A DNA stretch of 64,000 bases from a bacterium. Its GTDB lineage: Bacteria; SZUA-79; Acidulodesulfobacterales; Acidulodesulfobacteraceae. Both the position numbers and the translations under genes were made by a program. Below the pieces are notes generated by a model, which saw nothing but the letters and a program-made list of their open reading frames with translations, had not been told where the DNA came from and ran no database searches. The stretch spans positions 1 to 64,000 of the forward strand of contig QIJE01000029.1 of the NCBI GenBank assembly GCA_003232385.1. Direction: 5' to 3'. How positions within the stretch are numbered: the stretch's first letter is position 1; each line of letters opens with the position of its first letter. This document shows, piece after piece, positions 28,202 through 38,023 of this stretch.

Positions 28202-28903
28202 ATGGATTACGATTATAATATTGCTACAGGCGCACGGAGCCATACAACAGAGGGCTTATCCGATTTTTTCAGGGGCATTTTTACCTGGATGACTTTAGGG
28301 CTTGTGATAACAGGCGTGGTTTCTTACCTTATAGCCATGGATAAGCCGGTCGTTCAGTATCTTCACACTCATATTATATTATTCTATGTGCTAATAGGGC
28401 TTCAACTCGCTGCCGTTTTACTGTTGTCGTTCGGGATAAACAAATTCCCCGCTTATATTAGCGAGATAATATTTTTATCATACTCCGCGCTAACGGGAAT
28501 TACGTTTTCTTTTATTTTTTTAGTTTATACTAGTCAATCGATAGGCGAAGTATTCTTTATCACGGCTGCGTCTTTCGGTCTATTAGCGTTCTTAGGCTAT
28601 ACTACTAAAAGGGATTTGACCAAAATAGGAAACTTTATGACGGTAGGATTGTTTGCTATAATGATAGCTATGGTCGTAAATTTCTTTCTTCACAGCTCTG
28701 CCTTAATGTACGTCATATCAGTTCTCGGAGTCGTTATATTCCTAGGTTTAACCGCATATGATATGCAAAAACTTAAACAAATATATTTAAGCGGTTCTTT
28801 CGACGAAAGAAAAGAAACGGTTATGGGAGCCTTAACATTATATCTGGACTTCATAAACCTGTTTTTAATGCTTTTGATGCTGTTCGGTCAGAGAAGGGAT
28901 TGA
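28202..28903 (+). CDS. Bax inhibitor-1/YccA family membrane protein
   Basis: Seven TM segments, [34 protein letters not shown]. Confidence 0.95.
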   Translation: MDYDYNIATGARSHTTEGLSDFFRGIFTWMTLGLVITGVVSYLIAMDKPVVQYLHTHIILFYVLIGLQLAAVLLLSFGINKFPAYISEIIFLSYSALTGITFSFIFLVYTSQSIGEVFFITAASFGLLAFLGYTTKRDLTKIGNFMTVGLFAIMIAMVVNFFLHSSALMYVISVLGVVIFLGLTAYDMQKLKQIYLSGSFDERKETVMGALTLYLDFINLFLMLLMLFGQRRD

Positions 28904-29386
28904 TTTTATCGCCTTTATAATTCTACTCGTGGATTTTCCGTTTACAAAGTCTATTAATGTTGTCAGTCCGCCGGATGATTCTACAATATCGCATCCCACT
29001 ATGTCTTTTCCGTCGTAATCACCTCCTTTAACTAAAAAATCGGGTTTTATTTCTTTTATTAAATTATAAGGCGTATCTTCATCGAATATCACGACGTAAT
29101 CGACAGGTTTCAGGTTTACTAAGACATATGCCCTGTCTCTTTCGTTTATTATCGGCCTACCCTTTCCCTTAAGCCGCTCGACTGATTTATCGCTGTTTAA
29201 TCCGACTATAAGTATGTCGCCGAGGGCTTTTGCTTTATTAAGATAGCTCACGTGTCCGACGTGTATAATGTCGAAACATCCGTTGGTAAATACTATTTTC
29301 ATGGAGGATTTCTTGAGTCCCGATATCTCTTTTTTTATTTCATTTAACTCTATGATTTTATCGGATTGACAAGCGACGTTTTTCAT
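28865..29386 (-). CDS. rfaE2: D-glycero-beta-D-manno-heptose 1-phosphate adenylyltransferase
   Basis: [51 protein letters not shown] nucleotidyltransferase signature. Confidence 0.92.
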   Translation of the reverse strand: MKNVACQSDKIIELNEIKKEISGLKKSSMKIVFTNGCFDIIHVGHVSYLNKAKALGDILIVGLNSDKSVERLKGKGRPIINERDRAYVLVNLKPVDYVVIFDEDTPYNLIKEIKPDFLVKGGDYDGKDIVGCDIVESSGGLTTLIDFVNGKSTSRIIKAIKSIPSLTEQHQKH

Positions 29387-29428
29387 ACTTGGAGAGAATT
29401 ATCTGATATATATTAACTAATCAAGAAA

Positions 29429-29459
29429 CCTCCCAATATATTTAACATATATTGGGAGG
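29429..29459 (-). terminator. Strong intergenic hairpin
   Basis: cctcccaatatat-ttaac-atatattgggagg, 13-bp perfect stem; lies upstream of the rfaE2 start, so function uncertain. Confidence 0.5.
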
Positions 29460-29584
29460 AAAAATGGAGAAAAGAATTACTGTTATTTAGTTTATCAAAA
29501 TATATTTTTTTGTCAACAAGAAAATAAGGGGTATTGAATATATTTTTAAATAATGATAAGCTATGCTATATATGTAGGATATGC

Positions 29585-29674
29585 GGAGAGGTGTCCGAGA
29601 GGCCGAAGGAGCATGACTGGAAATCATGTATAGATGCAAGTCTATCGAGGGTTCGAATCCCTCCCTCTCCGCCA
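29585..29674 (+). tRNA. tRNA-Ser (anticodon GGA)
   Basis: GGAGAGGTGTCCGAGAGGCCGAAGGAGCATGACTGGAAATCATGTATAGATGCAAGTCTATCGAGGGTTCGAATCCCTCCCTCTCCGCCA; class II with long variable arm. Confidence 0.96.
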
Positions 29675-29727
29675 GTTAAAAGATAATAGTTTGATTTTAA
29701 GAAATTAATCGCAATAGGGGGAATAAA

Positions 29728-30009
29728 ATGTTCGGTTTTAGTTATTACGGCATAATAATTATTTTTGTAATCATTTTTCTGATATTTGGAGCCGGCAAAC
29801 TTCCGGAGATAGGCAGCGGTATAGGAAAGGCTCTTAAAAATTTCAAAAATAGCGTTTCAGGAAATGACGAAATAGATGTTACACCTAAAGAAGAAGAAAA
29901 ACCTAAAATAAAAAAGAAACAGATATCAAGAACAAGTTCTACTTCGTCACCTCAAAAAAGAAAAAGACAAACCCGCTCCGGAACTGCTAAAACTACTAAG
30001 AAAGCCTGA
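29728..30009 (+). CDS. tatA: Twin-arginine translocase TatA/TatE family subunit
   Basis: FSYYGIIIIFVIIFLIFGAGKLPEIGSGIGKALKNFKNSV. Confidence 0.93.
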   Translation: MFGFSYYGIIIIFVIIFLIFGAGKLPEIGSGIGKALKNFKNSVSGNDEIDVTPKEEEKPKIKKKQISRTSSTSSPQKRKRQTRSGTAKTTKKA

Positions 30010-30046
30010 TTATAACTTATATTGTGCGACTATTAAAAATATAATA

Positions 30047-30712
30047 TTATTTCTTAATTCGATAGAAATGGCTAATCGTAATCGAATAATTTTTTGAGTT
30101 TGGGCTTATATTCAAAAAAACCAACATAAATTTTATGGGATGGTTGGGTAATATTTCTACATTAGACATGTTTACGCCTTCTTTGTTACCTAACGTCATA
30201 TTGACGGCAATATTAGACATGTTTTTAAGTTTTTTAAATTTTATAAAATTGCCGGCATAAACATGTTTCGTCAAGAGAACTATATTCTTAGTACTATATA
30301 ATTTTCCGTTAAGTTTGACATAGCTTATAGAAAATTTGTTTTTATTGACTATATAACCGGTAATTAAAAGGTCGTTCTCCGGAAGCGTTGCGGGTCTGTA
30401 AACCTTAGTTTTTAACCCAAATATTTCTACGTTGGTATTATTGCCTGGGAATAATACTATGAGCAAGTAATATGCCGATAGAAATGCTGCAATTCCGAGC
30501 ATGACGTAAAATATTTTTTTTAAATCATTTTTATTTGCTTTACTGCCCTTTCTTCTTTTGGAACCCCTGTCGTTTTTATTTGCTTTACTATTGTTTAAGT
30601 CAGTATTTGCATCGGACGCATTGTTGTCCCCGTTTTTCTCTCCAATAGAAAAACCGTTTTTATCGTAGCCTTCTTTAAAGAACTCGTCTTCCCCTATCTT
30701 CCACTTATCCAT
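30047..30712 (-). CDS. Hypothetical single-TM protein
   Basis: Low-complexity Asn/Lys N-terminus, one TM (IFYVMLGIAAFLSAYYLLIVLF), then a beta-rich domain. Confidence 0.5.
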   Translation of the reverse strand: MDKWKIGEDEFFKEGYDKNGFSIGEKNGDNNASDANTDLNNSKANKNDRGSKRRKGSKANKNDLKKIFYVMLGIAAFLSAYYLLIVLFPGNNTNVEIFGLKTKVYRPATLPENDLLITGYIVNKNKFSISYVKLNGKLYSTKNIVLLTKHVYAGNFIKFKKLKNMSNIAVNMTLGNKEGVNMSNVEILPNHPIKFMLVFLNISPNSKNYSITISHFYRIKK

Positions 30713-30892
30713 TTTAACTGTTTGTTCTACCCCTTTATTTTTTATTTTATCATTGTAAATTATAACTCAATAATGCTATAAATGCTATATTTTATCATAT
30801 AAATATAATATGCGCCGTATTAGCGTGGTGTTCGGAGGGCTTGAATAATAGGCATTTGTATGATAACATTTTAATCGTGATGGAAAACAGAA

Positions 30893-30987
30893 GGAAGCGG
30901 ATAGACGGCTGGTGCCTCTCTTTGACTTCAAATCAACAGTCGCTCCTACAAAGGGTGAGGTGGGTTCGATTCCCATACGCTTCCGCC
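30893..30987 (+). tRNA. selC: tRNA-Sec candidate (anticodon UCA)
   Basis: GGAAGCGGATAGACGGCTGGTGCCTCTCTTTGACTTCAAATCAACAGTCGCTCCTACAAAGGGTGAGGTGGGTTCGATTCCCATACGCTTCCGCC: selC-type anticodon arm GACTTCAAATC, long D arm and variable arm, GGAAG/CTTCC acceptor, G discriminator; CCA not fully encoded (GCCG). Confidence 0.8.
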
Positions 30988-31069
30988 GTTTAGTTTACTT
31001 TTTTTGGTATGGGATATAATATCGGTATTATAACAAAACTAATGATTTAAATAAAAAAGGGGGACTAAA

Positions 31070-31996
31070 ATGTCTTTGATATCCACGAAAATCATACTCG
31101 ATAACGCCGATAAAAACGGTTACGCGGTAGGAGCTTTTAACATCAACGACATGGAGTTCTTGCAAGCGATATTCTCCGCCGCTTTAGCCGAAAAGTCGCC
31201 TATAATCATTGCGGCAAGTGAAGGCGCCATGAAATATGCCGGTGCAGGCATGATATATTCCATGGTTAAAACTATTTCGGATGCACACCCTGATATTCCG
31301 GTCGCTCTTCATCTTGACCACGGTTCAAATCTAAGCGCGGTTATGACCGCAATAAGAGCCGGTTTTACGTCCGTCATGATAGATGCATCTCATTTTCCAT
31401 TCGAAGAAAATCTTAAAATAACAAAACAGGTAGTCAATATTTGCCGCCCTCTCGGAATATCGGTCGAGGCCGAACTTGGAAGGCTTAAGGGCATTGAAGA
31501 CAATGTTTCCGTTGCGGAAAGGGATGCCGTTCTCGTAAATCCGGAAGAAGCTATAGATTTTGTTTCCGCATCCGGCATTGATTTTCTTGCCCCGGCAATA
31601 GGTACTTCTCATGGAGCATTCAAATTTAAGGGCGAAGCGAAACTGGATTTTGAACGCCTAAAAAAAGTGAAGGAATTAACCGGTATCCCGCTTGTTCTTC
31701 ACGGCGCCTCATCCGTTCCCGAGGCCGCATCCAAAAAATTTGAAGAATTCGGCGGGGATTTAAAAGGAGCGAAAGGCGTCCCGTTCGATGTTCTAAAAGA
31801 AGCGATAAAATATGGAATAAACAAGGTCAATACGGATACCGATTTACGCATTTCCTTTTTAGCAAGGGTTAGAGAAAGCATTGCTACAGATAAAACACAG
31901 ATAGACCCGAGAAAAATTTTCGGTCCCGCAAGAGATTACGTTACGGAGATTATAAGAGAAAGAATGAAGATTCTTGGCTCATCCGGAAGGCTGTAA
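31070..31996 (+). CDS. fba: Class II fructose-bisphosphate aldolase
   Basis: YAVGAFNINDMEFLQAI, ALHLDHGS, SVMIDASHFPFEEN, VEAELGRLKGIED, LVLHGASSVP. Confidence 0.95.
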   Translation: MSLISTKIILDNADKNGYAVGAFNINDMEFLQAIFSAALAEKSPIIIAASEGAMKYAGAGMIYSMVKTISDAHPDIPVALHLDHGSNLSAVMTAIRAGFTSVMIDASHFPFEENLKITKQVVNICRPLGISVEAELGRLKGIEDNVSVAERDAVLVNPEEAIDFVSASGIDFLAPAIGTSHGAFKFKGEAKLDFERLKKVKELTGIPLVLHGASSVPEAASKKFEEFGGDLKGAKGVPFDVLKEAIKYGINKVNTDTDLRISFLARVRESIATDKTQIDPRKIFGPARDYVTEIIRERMKILGSSGRL

Positions 31997-32011
31997 GTTA
32001 ATCCTTTACGG

Positions 32012-32668
32012 CTACCTTGTCAAAATAATCTTTATTAAAAAGGTTATAAATATCATTGAAATAAGAATAAACGGAAGTAACAGTGTCATTATAGACCTCT
32101 GAGTGGAAAGTTTGCCGGTTTCCTTAACGCCTATTATTAATAATACTGCAAACCATGCCGCCGATATGTTATACCCAAAAATAGGAAGTATTGAGAAAAC
32201 ACCTACTCCGGAAGCATAGCCTATTATTCTAAAAGTGTTTTTTATTCCCCTATTTCCTCCCATAAGCATCACGAATCCATGTATTATGATAGTCAGAATT
32301 GCCAGAAAAATAGTATATAAAATTCCAAACAAAAGCAATAAAAAGATGATCCCCGCTATTAAGTATAAAACCATAGAGCTTTTATCCGATAGAAAAAGCG
32401 GAATTTCCGGCAATATAGCGTAAGTACTATATAAACTTATTTTGAAAAAAAATACCTCCCAAAATAAGGAAAATACTAAGCCTATATACGTAAATATCAA
32501 AGCATAGAAATAAGGATGTAAAATTCCTAATTCGCTGTCGCTCACCATAGCATCGGCGTCATAATTCAATTCTTTATAGAAAACCTCGGGGCTGAAAAGA
32601 GATTTTTTCCACGTTAAAAATAGTGCCTTAAAAAATCCTATTTCTTTTATGTTATCAAAATCTGCCAT
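32012..32668 (-). CDS. YIP1 family membrane protein
   Basis: Multiple TM helices with YIP1-like N-terminal region (KSLFSPEVFYKEL). Confidence 0.75.
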   Translation of the reverse strand: MADFDNIKEIGFFKALFLTWKKSLFSPEVFYKELNYDADAMVSDSELGILHPYFYALIFTYIGLVFSLFWEVFFFKISLYSTYAILPEIPLFLSDKSSMVLYLIAGIIFLLLLFGILYTIFLAILTIIIHGFVMLMGGNRGIKNTFRIIGYASGVGVFSILPIFGYNISAAWFAVLLIIGVKETGKLSTQRSIMTLLLPFILISMIFITFLIKIILTR

Positions 32669-34311
32669 TATTTATTACCTGCCTTAACCATTTCTTTATC
32701 TAATTTATATATTATTCCGTCTACAAGAGCCATATAGGATGCCTCTATTATGTTTTCAGATACCCCGAGAGTCGTCCATTTGTCTTCTTTGTCTGACGAC
32801 TCTATTAACACCCTGACATAAGAAGCCGTACCTGATTTTGCCTTACTGCTCCTTATTACCCTCACTTTAAAATCGGTAAGCTTCATCTCGTTAAGCACAG
32901 GATAAAATTTTACCAATGCTTTCCTTAAGGCATTGTCTAAGGCGTTTACCGGACCGTCTCCTACTGCGACCACGTGTTCGGCTTTGGACTTAACCTCTAT
33001 CATAACGACGGCTTCGCTGAATATATTATTGCCGGTCGTCTTTTCGACATTTACCCTAAATGCAAGTAATTTGAAGTATTCTTTAAAGCACTCTCCGCCG
33101 GTATTCTTGTTGTCGTTTGCCAAAGAATATCTGTTTAAGAAAATTTTAAAAGAGCCGTCCGCGCTTTCAAAATTAAACCCCCTACCTTCAAGCTCTTTAA
33201 TCTTATTTAAGAGCTCCGTTTCTTGAGAGGCCGTGAGTTTACTCAAATCAAACCCTATCTCTTTCGCTTTGGCCTCTATATTGCTTTTACCCGATAAATC
33301 GGAAATTAAAAATCGTCTATGATTACCGACTAATGTCGGTTCGATATGTTCGTATGACGACGGATTCTTTAAAACGGCATGGGCATGCATTCCTGCTTTA
33401 TGGGCAAAAGCGCTTTCTCCGACGTAAGGCATATTCTTAACAGGAATATTATTGGCTATTTCGTCTATCAAACGGCTTATTTTGACAAGATCTTTAAGTT
33501 TATCCTCTCCTATAGCCTTAAGCCTCATTTTTAATTCAAGATTAGGGATAACAATCGAGAGATTGGCATTACCCGTTCTTTCTCCGTATCCGTTTATCGT
33601 TCCCTGAATATGATTTATGCCGCCTAAGGCGGCGGTAATAGTATTTGCGGTTGCGCAGTCGATGTCATTATGGCAGTGTATGCCGAGTTTGTTTAAGTCT
33701 ATACCATAATGTAGATTAAGTCTTTTTATCATTTTAGATATTTCATGCGGGAGTGAACCCCCGTTCGTATCGCACAAGATAACCTTATTCGCTCCGGCTT
33801 CTAAGGCAATGTTTATGGATTTAACGGCGTAACCTTCATTATTTTTAAAACCATCGAAAAAATGTTCCGCATCGAAGAATACCGTCTTACCCTCGTGTTT
33901 TAAAAAATCAATTGAATCCGCAATCATATCTAAATTTTCATTTAAGGATATCTTTAAAATGCTTTTTACATGCAAATCCCAAGATTTTCCGAAAATAGCC
34001 AAATACTTGATGCCGGTCTCGTTCAATGCCCTTAGCCCCGCGTCATCTTTTGCCGAACCATTTTTTCTTCTGGTGCTTCCGAATGCAACCAATCTTGAAT
34101 TTTTAAACTTCTTTTTCGATGCCAATTCAAAAAAATTTCTGTCTTTTGAATTGGAGGCGGGGAATCCCCCCTCTATAAAATGAATGCCGAGTTCGTCGAG
34201 AATTTCTGCTATCATTAACTTATCGTCGATAGATAACGAAAACCCCTCGCCCTGCGTTCCGTCCCTCAAGGTCGTATCGTATATCTCTATATAATCGTTA
34301 TTTACATTCAT
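32668..34311 (-). CDS. cimA: (R)-citramalate synthase (start revised from ORF start 34377)
   Basis: IEIYDTTLRDGTQGEGFSLSIDDKL, LGIHFIEGGFPASNSKD, GIHCHNDIDCATANTITAALGG; MNVNNDYIEIYDTTLRDG is the likely true start. Confidence 0.93.
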   Translation of the reverse strand: MNVNNDYIEIYDTTLRDGTQGEGFSLSIDDKLMIAEILDELGIHFIEGGFPASNSKDRNFFELASKKKFKNSRLVAFGSTRRKNGSAKDDAGLRALNETGIKYLAIFGKSWDLHVKSILKISLNENLDMIADSIDFLKHEGKTVFFDAEHFFDGFKNNEGYAVKSINIALEAGANKVILCDTNGGSLPHEISKMIKRLNLHYGIDLNKLGIHCHNDIDCATANTITAALGGINHIQGTINGYGERTGNANLSIVIPNLELKMRLKAIGEDKLKDLVKISRLIDEIANNIPVKNMPYVGESAFAHKAGMHAHAVLKNPSSYEHIEPTLVGNHRRFLISDLSGKSNIEAKAKEIGFDLSKLTASQETELLNKIKELEGRGFNFESADGSFKIFLNRYSLANDNKNTGGECFKEYFKLLAFRVNVEKTTGNNIFSEAVVMIEVKSKAEHVVAVGDGPVNALDNALRKALVKFYPVLNEMKLTDFKVRVIRSSKAKSGTASYVRVLIESSDKEDKWTTLGVSENIIEASYMALVDGIIYKLDKEMVKAGNK

Positions 34312-35545
34312 CTTTTTTATTGTCGGTTTCTCCCAAGTTAAACACGTCATGCAGTACCCTCGTGGCAAGTTCCGCATATTTAGCTTCTATGACACACGAT
34401 ATTTTAATTTCAGAAGTAGAAATCATCATTATATTAATACTTTCTTTGGCCAGTGATTCAAACATCGTTGAAGCGGTTCCGTGATGATTGCGCATTCCGA
34501 CTCCTATTACGGAAATCTTTGCAATTTTATCGTCGCTTATAACGTCTTTTGCGTTAAGGTCTCTTGCAATACCGCTTGCTATCTCTATCGCTTTGTGCAA
34601 ATCTTTTTTAGAAACCGTAAAGGTTAAATCGGTATGGCCCTCTACGGATATATTTTGTATAATCATATCTACTACAATATTCGTATCCGAAATTTTTGAA
34701 AAAATCTTTGCGGCGATACCGGGCTTATCGGGAATACCCTTTATGGAAATTTTTGCCTCGTCTTTGTCGCATGCAACGCTTGATACCTGCAGCTCTTCCA
34801 TGTCGTCCTCATCTCCTAAAAATTTTATTTGCGTTCCTTTACTTTCTAAAAAAGTGGATTTCACAAATAAATTTACTTTATATTTCATAGCAAATTCGAC
34901 CGACCTTATCTGCAGTACTTTTGCTCCGAGGCTAGACATCTCTATCATTTCATCGAAATATACGACATCTAAGCGCTTGGCGTCCGATACTATCGACGGG
35001 TCTGCCGTATAAACTCCATCTACATCCGTATATATATCGCATCTGTCCGCATTAATTGCTGCCGCTGCCGCAACCGCCGTCGTGTCGGATCCGCCTCTCC
35101 CCAGCGTAGTAATAAACCCGCCGGAATTTATCCCTTGAAATCCGGCTATAATAACTATCTTGCCCTGCTTGATCATTTTATATATATTTTTGACGTCTAT
35201 AGACGATATCCTTGCTCTTCCGTAAAATTCATCCGTCGTTATTTTTACCTGATGACCCAATAACGGAATAGCGTCATAGCCTTCACTCTTTAACGCTAAA
35301 GAAAGAAGCCCTGAGCTTACTTGTTCCCCGCTGGAAATAATCAAGTCGGTTTCCATATCGTCCCGACAGCCTCCCATTTTAGAAGCAAGATCTAAAAGCT
35401 TACCGGTTTCTCCGCCCATAGCGCTTACGACTACGACTACATCGTTGCGGTTGAGTTTTTCTTTGATTACTTTAGCGGCGACTCGCCTTATTTTTTCTAT
35501 GCTGCCCATAGAGGTGCCGCCGAATTTTTGAACAATAAGAGCCAT
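34298..35545 (-). CDS. lysC: Aspartate kinase
   Basis: MALIVQKFGGTSMGSIEKIRRVA, TTLGRGGSDTTAVAAAAAINADRCDIYTDVDGVYTADP, two ACT domains. Confidence 0.97.
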   Translation of the reverse strand: MALIVQKFGGTSMGSIEKIRRVAAKVIKEKLNRNDVVVVVSAMGGETGKLLDLASKMGGCRDDMETDLIISSGEQVSSGLLSLALKSEGYDAIPLLGHQVKITTDEFYGRARISSIDVKNIYKMIKQGKIVIIAGFQGINSGGFITTLGRGGSDTTAVAAAAAINADRCDIYTDVDGVYTADPSIVSDAKRLDVVYFDEMIEMSSLGAKVLQIRSVEFAMKYKVNLFVKSTFLESKGTQIKFLGDEDDMEELQVSSVACDKDEAKISIKGIPDKPGIAAKIFSKISDTNIVVDMIIQNISVEGHTDLTFTVSKKDLHKAIEIASGIARDLNAKDVISDDKIAKISVIGVGMRNHHGTASTMFESLAKESINIMMISTSEIKISCVIEAKYAELATRVLHDVFNLGETDNKKDECK

Positions 35546-35575
35546 AAATTAATGCAATATCCTTATTATAGATTA

Positions 35576-37021
35576 TCAATGCTTTTTTGCCGCTCGGGAA
35601 TTAAACTTATGAATCGCCTCTCCTATTGAATCCAATGCCGATTCGGGGACTATTTCCGAAAGAGTGGGGTGTGAATGAATCGTAGATTCTATGTCGAAAA
35701 TAGTTCCGCCGTAATGCATGTGAGAGGCAATTTCGGCGATTAATTCGGGAACATCCGCCCCTACTCCGGTTGCTCCGATAATTTTTTTAGAATTTTCTTC
35801 CACCAAAACCTTTAAAAATCCCTCTTTTTCTTCCATAGCCAAAGCCATTCCGTTTGCGGCATACGAAAAACGCCCCGTATTATAATCTGAGGAAAGCCCG
35901 TCATCACCCTCTTTTAGTCCGACGGTCCCTATAGGCGGATTCGTATATATGGACCTGGGTAATACGTCATAATTTTTTTCTCTATTTATTCCGGCGATGT
36001 TATCCGCCGCTATTATTCCGTCGAACGACGCCTTGTGGGCAAGCATCGGTCCGTCTATTATGTCTCCGCAGGCATAAGCCCCCTTAATGTTAGTCTCATT
36101 ACGGCTGTCAATACTTATCCTGCCTCTTTCGTTCGTCTTTATGCCTATGTCTTCAAGTCCCAGTCCTGAGGTATTTAGTCTTCTTCCGATAGAAACAATT
36201 ACCTTGTCGGCTTCAAATATTTCACCGCTTTTTAATGTAACTGCAGCCTTACCCTTACCGTTTGCAGGTGCCGGCACAATGCTGCCTACCTCCGCGCCGT
36301 TCAACATATCTATATTACGTGATTTAAAAGCCTTACGAATAAATCTAGAAATCTCCACATCTTCGGTAGAAAGTATAGAAGGCAAGAGTTCTATTATTTT
36401 CACGTTAGACCCGAATTCCGAAAAGATATTGGCAAACTCACATCCGATAACCCCTCCCCCTATAATAATTAAAGACTCCGGTATCTCTCTTAAGGAAAGA
36501 GCCTCGTCTGACGTTATTACGCTTTTATGGTCTATATTAAAAGAGGATATCATAAGAGGGGACGAGCCGGTTGCGATTATTATATTTTTTGCGGAAATTT
36601 GCGTTTCCTCTATATTTTTATCGGCAGAATATTCATTTAACGTTATACCGAGTCTAAAATCGTTATCATTCGAACCGACGACCCTGCCGGAGCCGTAAAA
36701 AATCTTAACCTTCCTCGCTTTTAAGAGTTTTTCGACCCCCCCAGTGAGTGTTAAGACGACCTCATCCTTGTAGTCTATTATCTCTCCGTAGTTAAAACTA
36801 AATTCACCCACGATAAAACCGCGCTCCGGCGCTTTAAGCCTGCTTAGGTATTTTGCCTTTGAATATAATATTTTAGTCGGTATGCACCCTCTGTTAAGGC
36901 ATGTTCCTCCAAATCTGTCTTTTTCTATTATCGCAACTGATAAACCGTTGATAGCGGATTTCAATGCACCCACATACCCTGCCGGACCGCCACCCAAGAC
37001 GCAAACATCGAAATTTTCCAA
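35576..37021 (-). CDS. lpdA: Dihydrolipoyl dehydrogenase
   Basis: CVLGGGPAGYVGALKSA, GTCLNRGCIPTKILYSKAK, YACGDIIDGPMLAHKASFDG, HSHPTLSEIVPESALD. Confidence 0.94.
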   Translation of the reverse strand: MENFDVCVLGGGPAGYVGALKSAINGLSVAIIEKDRFGGTCLNRGCIPTKILYSKAKYLSRLKAPERGFIVGEFSFNYGEIIDYKDEVVLTLTGGVEKLLKARKVKIFYGSGRVVGSNDNDFRLGITLNEYSADKNIEETQISAKNIIIATGSSPLMISSFNIDHKSVITSDEALSLREIPESLIIIGGGVIGCEFANIFSEFGSNVKIIELLPSILSTEDVEISRFIRKAFKSRNIDMLNGAEVGSIVPAPANGKGKAAVTLKSGEIFEADKVIVSIGRRLNTSGLGLEDIGIKTNERGRISIDSRNETNIKGAYACGDIIDGPMLAHKASFDGIIAADNIAGINREKNYDVLPRSIYTNPPIGTVGLKEGDDGLSSDYNTGRFSYAANGMALAMEEKEGFLKVLVEENSKKIIGATGVGADVPELIAEIASHMHYGGTIFDIESTIHSHPTLSEIVPESALDSIGEAIHKFNSRAAKKH

Positions 37022-37042
37022 CTCTTTCTCCTTATATTGTTT

Positions 37043-37498
37043 TTATAATATCTTTTTTATTTCTATGTATCTTTTCTCTTTCTTTCCGTCGTCGTCTTTT
37101 TGCATATCTACGACGTAATAGTTGCCGATAATATATTTTTTATAATCTATCCCGATTATATCCGTCCACTCGGCAATGGTAATATTTTTACCGTCCAACG
37201 AATCAAAGAATCCGCAATTTTCCAAATCGTAAATAGTTTTTAATCTGTAGAAATCGAAATGGTTTATCTTTATTCCGCAGTCATAAGCGTTCATTATCGT
37301 ATAAGTCGGACTTAATGCGAAAATATTACCATTTTTACCACTATGACAAAGAAAACTTATGATCCCCGATGAAAACCTTGTTTTCCCGGCCCCCAAGCCA
37401 CCTTTTATCGAAACAAAATCATCTATCTTTAATCTTTTCGCAAATTCTTTCGCTATAGATTCGGTTTTTTGAGGCGAATCGGATTCGAATTTTCGCAA
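37043..37498 (-). CDS. tsaE: tRNA threonylcarbamoyladenosine biosynthesis ATPase TsaE
   Basis: VSIKGGLGAGKTRFSSGI, SPTYTIMNAYDCG, NHFDFYRL, ITIAEWTD. Confidence 0.92.
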   Translation of the reverse strand: MRKFESDSPQKTESIAKEFAKRLKIDDFVSIKGGLGAGKTRFSSGIISFLCHSGKNGNIFALSPTYTIMNAYDCGIKINHFDFYRLKTIYDLENCGFFDSLDGKNITIAEWTDIIGIDYKKYIIGNYYVVDMQKDDDGKKEKRYIEIKKIL

Positions 37499-37500
37499 AT

Positions 37501-37989
37501 TTATTTCCCCTGTTTCTCTTTTTTTTTCTTTTTTGAAGACATGGCCTTGATTATGTCGTATCTGGAGACAATGCCGATAATTTCCTTGTCGTCGTTTACA
37601 ATAGGAATAGAGTAAAATTTCTTATCTGTCATAACGGTTGCAAGGTTATATATGTCTTCGTTCTCTTTCGCGCAAAAAACGTCTTTATTCATTAAGTCTT
37701 TAATCTTAGTTGCCGTTATCCTATCCACGTCTTTCTTAAAATGCTTAGATGTTCCCAGATAGAATATACTGTCGAAAATAGTGAAAACGGTCGGTATATG
37801 AAGATTGGATTCTTGATACACAAGATCGGTTTCCGATACTATACCCGTAAGTTTTTTATTTTTGTCGACTACCGGAATCGCATTTATTTTATATTTTAAA
37901 AATATATCCGCCGCTTTTTTTATCTCATCTTCTTCCTTTACAACTATTACGTTTCCGGTCATTACGTCTTTTGCCTCTATCATATACAC
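37501..37989 (-). CDS. CBS domain protein
   Basis: Two CBS repeats: AKDVMTGNVIVVKEEDEIKKAADIFLKYKINAIPVVD and IKDLMNKDVFCAKENEDIYNLATVMTDKKFYSIPIVND. Confidence 0.92.
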   Translation of the reverse strand: MYMIEAKDVMTGNVIVVKEEDEIKKAADIFLKYKINAIPVVDKNKKLTGIVSETDLVYQESNLHIPTVFTIFDSIFYLGTSKHFKKDVDRITATKIKDLMNKDVFCAKENEDIYNLATVMTDKKFYSIPIVNDDKEIIGIVSRYDIIKAMSSKKKKKEKQGK

Positions 37990-38023
37990 TCTCTCCCCTT
38001 AATTCACCCGGCATTACCTATTA

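Noticed and set aside
30785-30976. 63-aa minus-strand ORF
   Set aside because: Lies across the tRNA-Sec gene; its MGIEPTSP start is the antisense translation of the tRNA 3' half, a known annotation artefact.
34298-34377. 80-nt overlap of lysC and cimA as a frameshift or embedded gene
   Set aside because: Explained by an internal cimA start at 34311 (MNVNNDYIEIYDTTLRDG), leaving a 14-nt overlap.
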